A DNA stretch of 64,000 nucleotides from Plectrocnemia conspersa (lineage: Eukaryota > Arthropoda > Insecta > Trichoptera > Polycentropodidae): positions 186,001-250,000 of the forward strand of contig VTFK01000062.1 of the NCBI GenBank assembly GCA_009617715.1, given 5' to 3'. The translations under genes were made by a program, and so were the position numbers. How positions within the stretch are numbered: position 1 is the first letter of the stretch; each line of letters starts with the position of its first letter. The notes below the pieces were generated by a model. It saw only the letters and a list, made by a program, of their open reading frames with translations. It had not been told where the DNA came from and did not search any database. Shown here in pieces: positions 38,684-50,589 of the stretch.

Positions 38684-40187
38684 TTAAAAATCTAAATTCT
38701 TTTTTTTAATGCTCCCACAACTGATTGTACCATCATCTTGTTCACGTTCGCTAGAATCTTGCAGTTCTGGAATATAAATATAGCATAAGTGTAATCTTTG
38801 AATGATATTCTATGTATTTAAATAAATCAACAATTTACCAGGCGGTAAATGCAACTTTTCAATTAAAAACTTTTTTCTCCTAAGTTTAAATGCCAAATCC
38901 AAAGTCGGCGGCACGTACGGCGATATAGTATTCATCGAAAGCAACTTTGGTAAGAAAAACAGACCGTGATAATCTCTAAGAACTGTATCATTTTCTCTAT
39001 CGGTGCCAGAAAATGACTCTAATTTGATACATCCGTCGACTGAATGCAGCAAGTGTAATCTCGTGTCATTATTCTGCAATTATAATTTAAAATAATATAG
39101 AACGATTTGTTTTTAATAATGTTTTACCAAATAATTAAATACCTGGTAGAGATGTGTAGGAACAGTCAGAAGTACAACTGTACAAGTCGATCTAACTATT
39201 GCCCGAAGACAATAAACAAATTTGAGAAGACTCTTGCCTTCATTCGCATTGTTTGATTCACATTTATCGAATCTTTGCCAATACGGTGATCCTATTGAAT
39301 TAATACCTACTCGTAATACATTCTTTGATTCCTCGGCGTTCATCTTGCTTTCTAATATCTTATTTTTTAACGATACTAATAAGTCACTGTAGGCAGGATT
39401 TTCAATAGCTGTAACAAAATATATTTGTTGATGAAATTCATTATAAATATATCAATGATTATATTATAATAAAAAAAAGTACGGACAATTTATATTTTTT
39501 AATTTCCATATATCAATTGAGGCACTCTTTATAACGTCTTCATCCATACGTTTGCTAATGTCGAAATAATGACCAAATTGCAAATTTGAATCAAGTGTAG
39601 ATTGAACTGCAGATAAACTATTATATCTCCATGCGATTTTCAACTCGTCGTCTAACGATGTTTGTTTATCTGAAGATGTCTCTATTTCTGCATTTGTAGG
39701 TGCAGGTAAGTCTGAAATCTATATTTTTAATAATATATAAGATAATATTCAAGGATATTAATGAGCGATAATAATATCTAACCAGTTTTTCAGGGTTGGT
39801 GTCCAACGTAGATAAAAATATATTATGTTTACATACTATTCCCTCAGATAAAAAATATTTAAACATTACATTTGAATATTTGCCATAAGTGTCTTCCTCT
39901 ACAAAACAAGAAAAAGAGTATGTAACAACAGCTTGATTATAATGTAAATATTTATAAGTATTATTTACCGATTAAAAATACGCTTCCTAGTGGAAGGCCA
40001 CCTCCTAATGTAACAATGAATGTGTTATTTTACATATTGTACAAAATAATTTGTATGCTTAACGTTACGTACCAATAACATGATCTAGTGATGGAATACC
40101 AGACGAAGTTATCAATTGAGAGTTTTGAAGTGATATTTTAGTGCCTGGAATTTTCTGTGACGCAGTTTTCTTTACTACGCCAGCCAT
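38684..40187 (-). CDS. Elp4: Elongator complex protein 4, seven exons
   Basis: Elp4 forms the RecA-like Elp456 ring of Elongator, which modifies tRNA wobble uridines. Minus-strand exons: 40073-40187, 39969-40004, 39783-39898, 39487-39718, 39143-39408, 38839-39073 and 38684-38766, totalling 1083 bp or 360 residues. Start ATG is at 40187, just downstream of an in-frame TAA. Family landmarks in order: SGIPSLDHVIGGGLPLGSVF with FLIEED (about 31-53), FKYFLSEG, the ELPAPL-type DLPAPT, KIAWRY, FGHYFDISKRM, RVGINSIGSPYW, LLKFVYCLRAIVRSTC, PTHLYQ, DYHGLF, LAFKLRRKKFLIEKLHLPP and the terminal NLDF. The nucleotide-binding loop is degenerate, as usual for Elp4. The exon-4 donor is uncertain: phase requires GTCCGT, while a better-looking GTACTT lies 4 bp further on in the wrong phase. 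Confidence 0.96.
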
Positions 40188-40880
40188 TATTGAAACTTGC
40201 ACTCACAATGTGACAGGTTATGTTTCGTCAATGCGTAGCTGTCAAACTAGTGTGGTCGAAAAACAAATTTTATTGGCCAGATTTGTTATAAACATTATGA
40301 ACCACTGAATTAATTTATATTATTTATTATAATTTTAAAATATTTTATTTAGTCTAATTTTATTTAAAAAATGTTTTATTAATTTTTAATATAAGTTTGA
40401 AACAAAAATTATCTTTTAAGTAGTAATAATATGTAAAATAATTATTTTATTTAAATACAACAAATATTAATATGTTTATGACATGATTATGACATGATTG
40501 ACGTAAGCCTGATGCGTTATAATAGGGGTAAAACAATCAAAGACTACTAAGTAAGTGGTGAGACAGCATACTGAAGTCAATGTTTATAAATTAGTGACAT
40601 ATGACAAGAGTTTAGCTGAACTTGCACCGAGCGAAGCTACGCCGAATCGACCGAGACGGCCTTTAAAAGCAGCAGCAGCTTTCACTTTGATTGTCTGATC
40701 TGATACAGCCGAGCTCTCTAAGGGTTCATCCCAACAATGACAATGCAGTACAACAATTAGAACAGACACGTATATTTACTTATTTATTTTATTAATTTAT
40801 TTAGTTAATATAAGTAATTGTTTATACAATTATCAAATGTATTCAAAATATACATAGAAAATATAACATAAGCAGAATAT
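40188..40880. other. Elp4 upstream region with dispersed repeat
   Basis: The first few tens of bases should hold the Elp4 promoter and 5'UTR. From about 40.49 to 40.66 kb lies a repeat: ACGTAAGCCTGATGCGTTAT, then GTGAGACAGCATACTGAAGT. It matches 23.83-23.93 kb, and its AGCTACGCCGAATC segment also occurs near 25.83 kb. No gene is visible. Confidence 0.45.
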
Positions 40881-41870
40881 AAAAAAATATTTTGATATTA
40901 TAATTTATTTCTTAATGTACGAAAATGTTTCTTTATTCCATTGAGGAAACCAACTACATTTTGATTTTTGCTTATTGTCATAGGAATATTATTATACAAA
41001 TTCACACTTCCGTACACTAATCCCCTGGCCGTACTCGTTTTTATACACCTATCTATCCTGAAATTATTTCTATTTATTGTATTAAATCTATGTACATCTT
41101 TATTTTTTTTAAATACATATTAAAATACTCTGGTAATATATTATTTTATAACTTATACATAAATACTGAAACATTTCGCAATATTTCTTAAATATACAAC
41201 CGTTTTAATCATACTTCTACAACTAATAAATCTAATTTTATTTAAAACTACTCTTATTGTCCTATTTTGTAATTTTTGCAACATATTTTTATTTAATTTA
41301 TTAAGCATATATAATATTGTTACACAATAATTAAAGTGGGGCAATTTTATATATATTAACATATTTTTATAATTAATAAACATATATTTAGTCTTATACT
41401 CATTTAGTTTAAGTACTACATTATTTTTGAACCATTTTTCTATAATACGTAATTCATTATTTTAGTTATCTACTAATTCTTCAAAATTATCACCTATGCA
41501 ATAAATTAAAGTGTCGTCTGTATATATATATATATATTATAAACAACAATGGTTACTATGGTAAACAAGAAAGTATAATTAATTTATTTTTCTATTGTTT
41601 TCCATATCTTATTCGGGTCATTTTTTATTTCATCTATCGATTTTTAATACCATTTATTTGGCTATTCTTATTCTTTTGACTGCCCTATTTCTATATTGTT
41701 GGTATGTTTTACATTTTTCATTTAAAACTTCATATTCTACCCGTTTGGTTTTTATAATATTAAATATTTTATATGCTTCATCACTTTTATCTTTAAAGCA
41801 TTTTTAATATCATCATTAAATCACGGTTTTGGGTTGAATCGATATTATGTTCTAAAATTATATTGACTTT
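40880..41870 (-). pseudogene. Jockey-like LINE, degenerate, internally deleted
   Basis: On the minus strand, from 41.86 kb, the linker before the reverse transcriptase is visible (NPKP-stop-FNDDIKNAL, DEAYK, YQQYRNRAVKRIRIAK). The catalytic box remnant TDDTLIY follows, with IEKWFKNNVVLKLNEYKTKY, then HFNYC, LQKLQNRTIRVVL, RCIKTSTARGL and YNNIP. These are the order and spacing of the C-terminal half of Jockey-clade reverse transcriptases. Most of the catalytic core between linker and TDD is deleted, and stops and frameshifts interrupt the rest. It is an old dead copy. Confidence 0.75.
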
Positions 41871-42639
41871 TTATTTTACTGTTCTAACTATGTAACTCAC
41901 AAATCGGTATTACATTAACGTTTTAAGAAATCATAATTATTTTTTTCAGATACTAGCAATGATAAAATACATAGGAAATCAGACAAGAAAATATTGTGGG
42001 GCATCGTGGTTCGTAATTTTTTTATATTATTATTAGATTTACAAAAATATGTTCCGCACGTGTAAATAAACATCGTAATATTATTTTATATTTTGTGAAT
42101 AAAATATATAAACTTTTACGATGCGTAGATAATTATCTCGACAGAAAATTCGCGATGCAAAACAAAATTGATCTTGTTATATTAATTAGCAATTTATCTT
42201 TAGATAACTATATTTTATGTTACGTTTTATGTTTTATGCAATATAATATTTAAATATCACCAAACCATCACATTTCAATCTGTGGCGTACCATAAAAATA
42301 AAGCCACTTTTTACTACGAATTTTCTTTATTAAATTTACATTTTGCGATGTATGATATTTGCGTTATGTTTTTATAGCTTATATTTTTATAGCAATAGAA
42401 AAAACAATCCAAGATTTATATGACTCATAATTCACAGATGAAATATCATTTTTGCGTGTAGAAAGCATCGCACGTATCGGGGTTTTTTCACCCCAAAAGG
42501 CGTGGTCTATTTGAGGCGTGGCTTTTCCTGCGAGGGAAAATCGCGTGGCAGCAAATGGCAAGGTAGGTTGTGGCACTGAAAACTGCCGACCTGTCTTTTG
42601 AGGTTATGATCGATTTTATTATTATTATTCATAGTGTTG

Positions 42640-42770
42640 TCCTTCGAAACATAGCTGGTTCAATATGTATTATATTGATTAAGTATACTGATTTTGAAAA
42701 GGCCATAGACAAAGTTTGTCATGGAATATTATTAAAAAATCGTTGGATCTTGATCGCTCAGATGATCTAC
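42640..42770 (+). pseudogene. Reverse transcriptase fragment (LINE)
   Basis: The plus-strand frame reads IKYTDFEKAIDKVCHGILLK, the first catalytic-aspartate motif of non-LTR reverse transcriptases (family DFxKAFDxVxHxxLL). The following WSIIKRIFHS in another frame resembles the next family block. It is too short to assign a clade and lies in opposite orientation to the LINE at 41 kb. Confidence 0.55.
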
Positions 42771-42849
42771 TTCGATTATGGCGGTCGATTATAAAAAGAA
42801 TATTTCACTCTTTCGGGAGTTCTAGATATTGATTAATGACATAAAAACG

Positions 42850-44190
42850 GCAGTAACAAATTCCAGTTTTCTTTTGTAAGCCATTAATTTAAATTTGTTT
42901 GTATATTATATATTATTAGATGCATTACATCTCTTTTGGATTCTTTCTCTCTATATACTGATTCTCTGTGGAAAAGGGCTTCTATCTAGGGATTAGGTTT
43001 TCCTTTCAGTTCATTAAAAAAATATCAGATCGGTTCCGGTTTTCGTTCCAGAAAAAAAATTACATTTTTTTCGGCTTAGTTCGGAATGATTATTTTTTTT
43101 TTCTTTCTATTGAAAATTTATTTTCTACCATAATTTAATAAATTTTATTCCTTTTTTGTAATAAACATATTACACGAATTAATACAATAATATAATATAA
43201 ATAATAATAATTAATAATTAATTAAAAGGATATAATATAACTTGTTAAAGGAAACATACGTAAACGAAACAAATTCGTAGCTACCTCAAAGCATTAAAAA
43301 ATGTATCAATGTAGTATTTTCATTTCAACTATTTATATTGTCTCTTAGAATAAACTTTAAACCGGAGAAGACCCTTTTAACACTAACTTGTGTTTCTGGA
43401 GTTCCTAAAAACAAATATTTTAATTTTGTGTAAATGAGGAGATGTATTTTAATTTCCTCCCGAAAATTCTAAGATATGTTTTTCTATCTAATCTTTGTAC
43501 ATGGTTAAAGTTATTCAATAATAATTCAATGCCCACGTCTGTAGAATTAGGGAATCTGTGTCTCTATTGCCATATACTACTTAAAAATCATCTAAATCGT
43601 CTATCTTTTCAACAGACGTTTCATTAGATGATTGTGCTTGTTCATTTGTGATTGAAATTGATTTCACTAAAACTTGTAATTTGTTCCAAATATTTTTTAA
43701 ATGTTGCACAGCTTGCACTTTTTGTGACTGCCTGCCGAAATAAACCGATATTTTTTTTCAGTTCAGCTCTGTTTTTTCTTGTTTCAGATTCGAAGCCCTG
43801 CTTCTATCACACAGTCTGCCTTTTAATATCGGAAAATACCATATTACGTCATTTTTCCAATCTTATTTATCAGAATATTCGATCTGACTAGAAAAAACTT
43901 CCGCTAAAGATCTCGGAATCGCTTTTGAGACTGTGTTCTTTCTACGACTATGTTACGAGGAATGCGATTCACTTTGATGATCGGTCCGCTATTTAGTTTG
44001 CAGCTTTCTTGATTTTGGATAAATAATTGCAATCTCCGAGTAAACAAAAACTACTTCCTTATCGAAAAGGTTCCTTCAAATACCCAGGGATGAAATATTG
44101 AGAAAATCTGAAATTACGTCCTTGATTCTAAACCAGAAATTATCAGGTTATCCCTCGAAGAAAATCTAAAAATAAATAATCTCGAATTTG
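42850..44190. other. AT-rich, with a possible degraded transposase segment
   Basis: Mostly nothing recognisable. On the minus strand at about 43.55-43.88 kb, protein-like text runs through broken frames: NDVIWYFPILKGRLC, KVQAVQHLKNIWNKL and NEQAQSSNETSVEKIDDLDD. This could be the degraded N-terminal zinc-finger region of a hAT-type transposase, but the key Cys/His residues cannot be matched with confidence. Confidence 0.2.
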
Positions 44191-44199
44191 GGTTCTCAA

Positions 44200-44960
44200 T
44201 TACTTGTAGTGAGGGAGGTTTAGTACTCGCCCACTTATTGCTGCCACAACCAATTATGACGAAATGGTGTAGGGCTTAACTATTCGAATATTGCATAAAA
44301 AATAAATAAAGTATTCGAATATATTTGTAATTTTTTCTCGGTTTTTACCGATATTAATTTATTTAACCAATTAGTGCATATAAATATTATTAAATTATAA
44401 AATAATTTTTGCTTAGTAATAATTTTTAAATCATCAAAATTGAGATCAGCTGCGATTAAATTAATTCAGTAAAATTGATGAAACATTTTAAATATGTACA
44501 TAATTTTATTGAATTGATTGTATATAATGCTAATAATGTTTGGAACGAATTTTATATACATAAATATCGGATCCTAATCGATTTTGTTTGTTTTATGCAG
44601 ATTTGCATGTAAATTAAATAACTAGAAATAAATTAACCGCGATCAAATTGTTAAATTTAATGAAATATAATCTTTGTGTCTTAAACAACAAAAAAAAAAG
44701 TAAAACGAACTTAACAAAAATTTGCAACGAACACCTGTTTTTGAGATAAGCGTTTTACGTTAATAAATGGTGGGCCGTTCCAACATTTTGTTTCGCTCAA
44801 AGAACAGATTCTGCGAATTTCGGCCATAATAGATACCGTCGATAATGTTTTTCAAAGGCGTAAAACTATTTTTTGTTGAGAAAAAGCATTTTATTGTCTC
44901 CCATTTCAAAACAAAATAAATACGCATAAAGATCATAGATTTTTGAATGGCACTAGTCAC
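44200..44960 (+). repeat. Repeat R2, long copy B
   Basis: The second long copy of R2, co-linear with 17650-18475 across the shared blocks listed there. Differences are scattered substitutions and small indels, so the two insertions are old. R1 sequence follows from about 45.15 kb. Confidence 0.75.
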
Positions 44961-45149
44961 TCGGGTATATCAAGAGAAATAACGTTTACCTGTATTGCTC
45001 AAGTATACAAATTGTTTCATTCTAAGATTTTTTAAATTTCTTTCAAACATCTTACAAATATTCAATCAATTATTTCGATTGAAAATTGGGCGAATATTAA
45101 AATATTCGATTGAGAACTCTATCTCAAATCTATCCCAAAAATATTTTTT

Positions 45150-46380
45150 CAAATATGTCATTTCAGTGAAATTATATCGTAACACATTTTCACCAGTAGA
45201 AATATATTTTTACAGTGAAAATATAATTTATCTAGCAGGAGCTAGTACAATTATATGATCAACTTTTCCATAATTAGTAATACATACTTACTGTTATTTA
45301 TTTACATGCGATGTATAAATAACAGTAAGTATGAAGTGAATATGTATTTTTTAGTAAAGTTATACGTTCACTAGTGAAGTCCAAATACATTTTCACCAAC
45401 AGATATATATTTTAACTAGCGAAAATATAATTTAACTGATAGGCGCTAATGAAATTATATGCTGCTCTAAAATATTTATTAAATTCGATTTGACAGTTGC
45501 GAAATGTCCATTTGCTATTCTAACCCAAACCTAACCTAATGAAGGTTTTAAAACTAATTTATAATTTTCATTAGGTCAAGTCAAAAATATTTCTCTCAGG
45601 GGAAAATAAGCGGAAGAAGAAGTACAAACAACTCGCATATTGCTTCATAGTTTGCCTGCACTTATATAAGCTATCCTTACCAATATTACTACTAACTTCT
45701 GTTATGAGAAAATTGGTTAAGGTGTATTCAAACTGAATTTTGGTCAATAAGAGGGCGCAAAAACAATTATCTCTTCTCAGAAGGCAAAGATTCACGTCAA
45801 AAGCAATAAAATCGTTTCGGCGCCGTCGCAGTGGCAACGGTACGATTTTATTGCTTTTGACGTGGATTTTTGACTTCTGAGAAGGGATAATTATTTTTTG
45901 CGCTCTCCTATTGTTCAAAATTCGGTTTAGATATGCTACATTCGATTCTCACTTATTATAAGTTTTTATAATATTGTTTAAAAATATTTTAATATGAACG
46001 CTACATAACCGAACGTTCCCACTGTGATGGCGACGGCGGGATTTTATTACTTTTGACGTAAATTTTTGTCTCCTGAGAATGGATAATCGTTTTTGCAATC
46101 TCGCATTGGTCAAAATTTGATTTAGATATGGTTCATTCGATTCTCACTTATTGTAAGTCGTAATATTGCTACAGAAAGTCCTAATATGAACGCAAGATAA
46201 TCTAGTATTACTACTGAGACGGCACGGTTTTATTGCTTTTGACGTGGATTCTAAATTTGGCCAGAAAAATGCATGTCATTTAATGAAAAACTATGAATCT
46301 TAATGAAATGGAAGCTTTAAATAAACGACCACTGAATGACCAACGTTTGCCCACCCCTAAAAAATATGAAATGACATACA
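45150..46380 (+). repeat. Repeat R1, longest copy, with internal tandem units
   Basis: Begins with several CACT/AGTG-type blocks (ATTTTCACCAGTAGAAATAT, ACAGTGAAAATATAATTTAT). It continues through AACCCAAACCTAACCTAATG, a GCGGAAGAAGAAGTACAAAC block and AATTTTGGTCAATAAGAGGG. A perfect 23-bp inverted repeat follows at 45793-45815/45842-45864. A unit beginning near TTTTATTGCTTTTGACGT then repeats at about 45846, 46041 and 46232, a period of about 195 bp. Central tandem units plus palindromes recall Helentron/DINE-type elements; that assignment is a guess. Confidence 0.65.
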
Positions 46381-46389
46381 TGGAAATAC

Positions 46390-47250
46390 CTTTATAAGAG
46401 GATATTATTCGTCATCGTCCTTTCTCCTCTTTTAGGAGGAGAAGTAGCGATTAGATTTTATATTTCTCGCTGGTTTCAATCTATGTAAGTTGAGCGACGA
46501 TTATAAATTAAAGAAACACAGGAAATTAGATTTATATAAACTTTATTAAAAAATATATAGATTGAAAGTTCAGACATTATCAATTCACTAAAATTTAACC
46601 TGCACTTCACCAATCGAACTTATTAAATTATTATTGCTCATCCTTAAGGCCATTATTATTCTACCTAGTTTGTATTCATTATTTACACCACAATGTGTGC
46701 TATTCTGGATGCAATAAATAAGTTTCCAACAGCAAAGATATTATTATTTTTTATTTAAAATGGCTGTAATAGTAATAAATTAAATAGTACATTTTTAGAG
46801 TGGATCTCGCAGGCGCCCTTTTTTGTAGCGTATCCTTTGGTTTATCCTTAAAACGCTGAAAATAAATGGCAAGAGAAAGATTCCAGGATGGGGGTGGAGA
46901 CGGAAAATGGCTGATGGCGGGATGGGTGGCAGGATCAGGCGCCACATTCCCACAATCGCTAATATAACAACTTTTCGGCGGCGCTACTAGTTTTTCGCAG
47001 ACGAAACGTTATATATGTGCACAGCGGTTGCCGTATATAAATAATATATTTCTTATTAAAAATTTATAGTAACTTAATATAATTATTATATTATTAATTT
47101 CATCTTCTTTCTATACAATATTTAATATTTCAGAGCTGACTATCTGTATAATTGAAACAATTTGTTGTATTGTATACGGTTTAATATGTGTCGGGACCAC
47201 ACGTAATCGTTGCATCAAATTTAGTAAAATGACCCTAGACAAAACTTATT
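46390..47250. other. Intergenic, with a small GC-richer patch
   Basis: AT-rich apart from about 46.80-47.00 kb, where a Pro/Ser-rich 64-codon minus-strand frame occurs without support. I recognise nothing else. Confidence 0.35.
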
Positions 47251-47279
47251 TGAGAAATAAATGTGTGGATGTACGTTAA

Positions 47280-48080
47280 TGCTTACCAATAATGATCACT
47301 TTTTCGTGCAGCTGGGGCCGTATATCGGCAATAACGCGGCGAATGTTGGCTTCCAAGTCGTCAATCGACTCTGGTTTATCGGCGTAGACTAGCGATTTCA
47401 TATATTCTTACAGAAAATTATCCAAAGGTGTTAAATTACACGATCTTGGAGGTCAATTCACAGGTCCATTACGCGAAATTATGCGCTCAACGAATGTTTT
47501 TTTCAATAAATTTATTGTGACGCGTGCTGTGTGGCATGTTGCGCCGTCTTGTTGCAACTAAAGCTCTTCCACACTAATGCAATTTAATTGGGTTACGAAA
47601 AAATCAGTAATCATGAATCTATAGCGCTCTCTATTGACTGTAACGTTCTGGCCGGCATAATTTTTGAAGAAATTTGAACCAATGATTTCACCAACCCATA
47701 AATTGCATTTTGTGGTTGTATCGGCACCTCAATAATGGGTTGTGAATTTTCTTCACTCCAAATGCAGCAATTTTGCTGGTTGACGTAGTCATTTAACCAA
47801 AAATTCGCTTCATCGCTGAAGAAAATTTTGTGGTGAAAATGAGGATCAAGAGCAATCTCGTTTTCGGCCTATTCACCGAACACCGAGCTGCTTCAATTCT
47901 TGCACGAGTTGGATCTTGTAAGCTCGTAAACCAATATATTCCATAAAGTGGATGGACACAGCTCCAACTGCTGTGCACGATGGCGAATCGACTCATCGCT
48001 CCACAACAGAAACAACTTATTCGGTGCGCACTGTACGACGTCTCTGCGGATGCGTATTATCAATTAGAGTATACGTAGTG
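47280..48080 (-). pseudogene. IS630/Tc1-type DDE transposase, broken
   Basis: On the minus strand, with changing frames and several stops, the order is: FSDEANFWLNDYVNQQNC, IWSEENSQPIIEVPIQPQ, a degraded NVTVN-type segment near 47.64 kb, a CNKTAQHAT remnant of the QDGAxxHTAR catalytic block, WPPRSCDLTP reduced to DLQDRVI, and the C-terminal block containing SLVYADKPES and IDDLEANIRR. These are the blocks of a widespread arthropod IS630-Tc1-mariner transposase group. Internal stops rule out activity. A TGTCCCAC near 48131 may be part of one terminus; the ends were not resolved. Confidence 0.75.
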
Positions 48081-48792
48081 CGAAAATTACATTTTAAAAC
48101 ACTTTACAGTATAATAAATACAAATCACGGTGTCCCACATTGATTATATATTTTATTTATTTTTCGGTTTAAATATAACATGTTATTTATACAATTATGG
48201 CGTCTACCGGAACACGCCCTTCCGTCGTGTCGTCAAATGAACAACTCCCCAGCTACCGCGGTGTTACTTGTGTAGCTGCAAAATTACCATTTATATCGGT
48301 CCCTTACAGTTATGATTAATTTACGATAAATATATATTTAATGATTACAGTGAGTATGTCAGTTCATTCGCTAATTATCTTTTTAGCACACTCTTTACTA
48401 CAATTCAGTTAGGACTATTACTTATAAACTATTTCTGCAACAAAGCTATGTGCGCGTAAAATCTACTACTATTTTTTATAAATTATGTTTTATTCTTAAA
48501 CTTATTAATCACGACTGATGCAAGAATCTCTAAGACAAATTTTAGTAAAATATAAATTAGTATGAAAGTTGCTTGGTTCTATTACTTATTGCTATGAAAG
48601 TCATAATGCAGATAAAGCTAAATTAAGTAATTGCCTGTTACATAATGCAATCGAGCCGCTGCATTGAAATACCGGCGGTTATTGAGCAAGAGGCGCCAGA
48701 ACGACTAGCGTTGCCTCCCTTTTGTGCGCGCAAATGGAAACGGCGTCGGATTTTCCCCATAGCCCGCCCTTTTTGGAAAAACTCACAACAAA

Positions 48793-48975
48793 ATGGCGGC
48801 GATGCCGGCCGGCGAAATGGCGCCTGAAAACCCTACGCGAAAACATGATTTACCGCCACCGAAAAAAATAAAACTTTCAACCTTTCGAGTGGAAGATTTA
48901 ATTACGCCGCAAATAAATACACGCTTTAAAGCTGGATACTTTAATACATATAAAGTATACACATTAGTTGTGTAA
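48793..48975 (+). CDS. Candidate first exon of an unidentified gene
   Basis: The frame opens in the context AAAATGGCGGCG, a strong initiation context that also matches a YY1/Pho-type motif. It encodes a Pro/Lys-rich leader containing MAPENPTRKHDLPPPKKIKL followed by STFRVEDLITPQINTRF, then runs to a stop after 60 residues. The upstream 150 bp is GC-rich, as at a promoter (48.64-48.79 kb). A possible phase-0 donor, AAAGTATAC, lies near 48952. KKIKL could be part of a nuclear localisation signal. No family was recognised and no downstream exon on the plus strand was found before 64 kb. It could be a real first exon, a retrocopy fragment or chance. Confidence 0.35.
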   Translation: MAAMPAGEMAPENPTRKHDLPPPKKIKLSTFRVEDLITPQINTRFKAGYFNTYKVYTLVV

Positions 48976-49309
48976 TAAATGAGATTTATACGCGTTCATA
49001 AAAAATAGATATTTTATTGTCTGTAAGATAAATTCTTTATAAATAGAGCGTTATACGAATAGAAACTCTTCTTCATGCAATCTTGAAAGAAATACGATAG
49101 TGTTGTGGATACATGTATGCTTTTGAAATATAACGCTGGGCTTAGATCCAAATTTTCAGACCGAAATTATACTTGTGTGTAAGTTATTTATATAACATAG
49201 GAGGGTCTTTGATAAAGCAAAATGTAGGTTAATCCGAATGAATATTTAAAGGAAATTGCAATGAAATATCCTTTATTATCGTATATAATAAATACATTTA
49301 TATTTATAA

Positions 49310-49670
49310 AATGTCGTTGATTTATTCAGTGGCACCTTGTTTGCTGAAATTGATGAAATGCTTTAACAAGTGATAATCTAATGGCAATATTTTGTAGTTC
49401 AACTCGTTCAGCCTTTGATGAGGCAAACGTACATTGTCGTGTACGAGAATTGAACCTTTTCGATTGTTCATTGCTAGGACCAGAATTAACAATTCTTTGT
49501 CCATTTTGTCAGTTTCTTGGCAATAACTATTGTAATTTAATAGCAGATTTTCGAACAGTCTTCATAATTTTCTGTTGGTGTAATTTCGATTTGGCTAAAT
49601 GTTTTGGATCGTTTCTGTAACATTTAAGAATCGCAGAACAAAATTCGTAATGGTGATTATTTTGATTTTC
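49310..49670 (-). pseudogene. mariner transposase C-terminal remnant
   Basis: On the minus strand: DPKHLAKSKLHQQKIMKTV, then in another frame NNRKGSILVHDNVR, LNELNYKILP and LDYHLLKHFINF. These match the mariner order (KxKLHxKKxM, HDNARPH, LxELxxxxLPHPPYSPDL, DYHxFKHLDNF). The segment with the PPYSPDL motif and the catalytic aspartate is deleted. It differs from the transposase at 47.3-48.1 kb, so two Tc1/mariner groups are represented within 2.5 kb. Confidence 0.75.
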
Positions 49671-50580
49671 ATTCATGCGGCACCCATTTGTGAAGTTTTT
49701 ATTTTATAAAAAAATATATTTTATATTATTATATTTTTCCTAACTGTTTTAAGTAATCCAGGAATTTGGATTATTATCGCTTGATTTTCTGTAAGTTCTT
49801 AACATTTTGTGTGTGGTTATGATCAAAATAACGCATTTAGTTAGCAATTTTCAATTGAAGAACCCACGACTTATTTTTATATATGATGTTCTCTATGAAC
49901 TAGATTAGTTCATTATTATAGTTTTATTAACCTAATATTCATCACGATATTGATCCGTAAAATTTAGGAAAACCTAATACATAATTATCAATCGGAATTA
50001 TAACTTATATGAGCCGTTGTTTTTTAAAGTGGTACAAGTCCATTTATTCATACATTGAGATATTTTAGGGTTTGCGTCTGAATCAACCTAAAAATATTAG
50101 CAAACGTTAATCAATGCGGTTAATGTTTTTAAAACAATTGATTTGTTAAATCTTATTGTGCAATGATAATTAATAAAAATGTTAAAATTGTTTTTAACTA
50201 CAAATAAAGTTATATTACTTTTAATAAAAACAAATAATAAAATATATAAACTATAGGAATTTAAAATTTATATTTTAATTGAAGTAAGCTTTAATAAAAT
50301 CTATTTTTAATGTAATAAATATTAATTAAAACTATAAAATTAGATTTTTATAAATAATTATTATTGTTTTCAATATTAAATTATATACTTTTTAGATATT
50401 AATATATTTGTACATTCTTGCATATAAATATTTATATATATTTATCTTAAAAAATAGAACATCGATTTATATCCATTTCAATCATCACATACTTTTTAAA
50501 GAAAATTATATTTAGAAACGCGCACCCAACAAAAAATAAAATTAAAACTCTTCTATCGCTACATCTTATCCACTTATCCA
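49671..50580. other. AT-rich intergenic
   Basis: Contains the dispersed motif ATTTAGGAAAACCTAATACA with ATCAATCGGAATTA near 49.97-50.0 kb, shared with about 24.0, 37.4 and 63.9 kb. The rest is very AT-rich, with nothing recognised. Confidence 0.4.
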
Positions 50581-50589
50581 GCACAATAC

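Noticed and set aside
41520..41540. TA microsatellite as a regulatory element
   Set aside because: A short simple repeat within a dead LINE; no reason to assign function.
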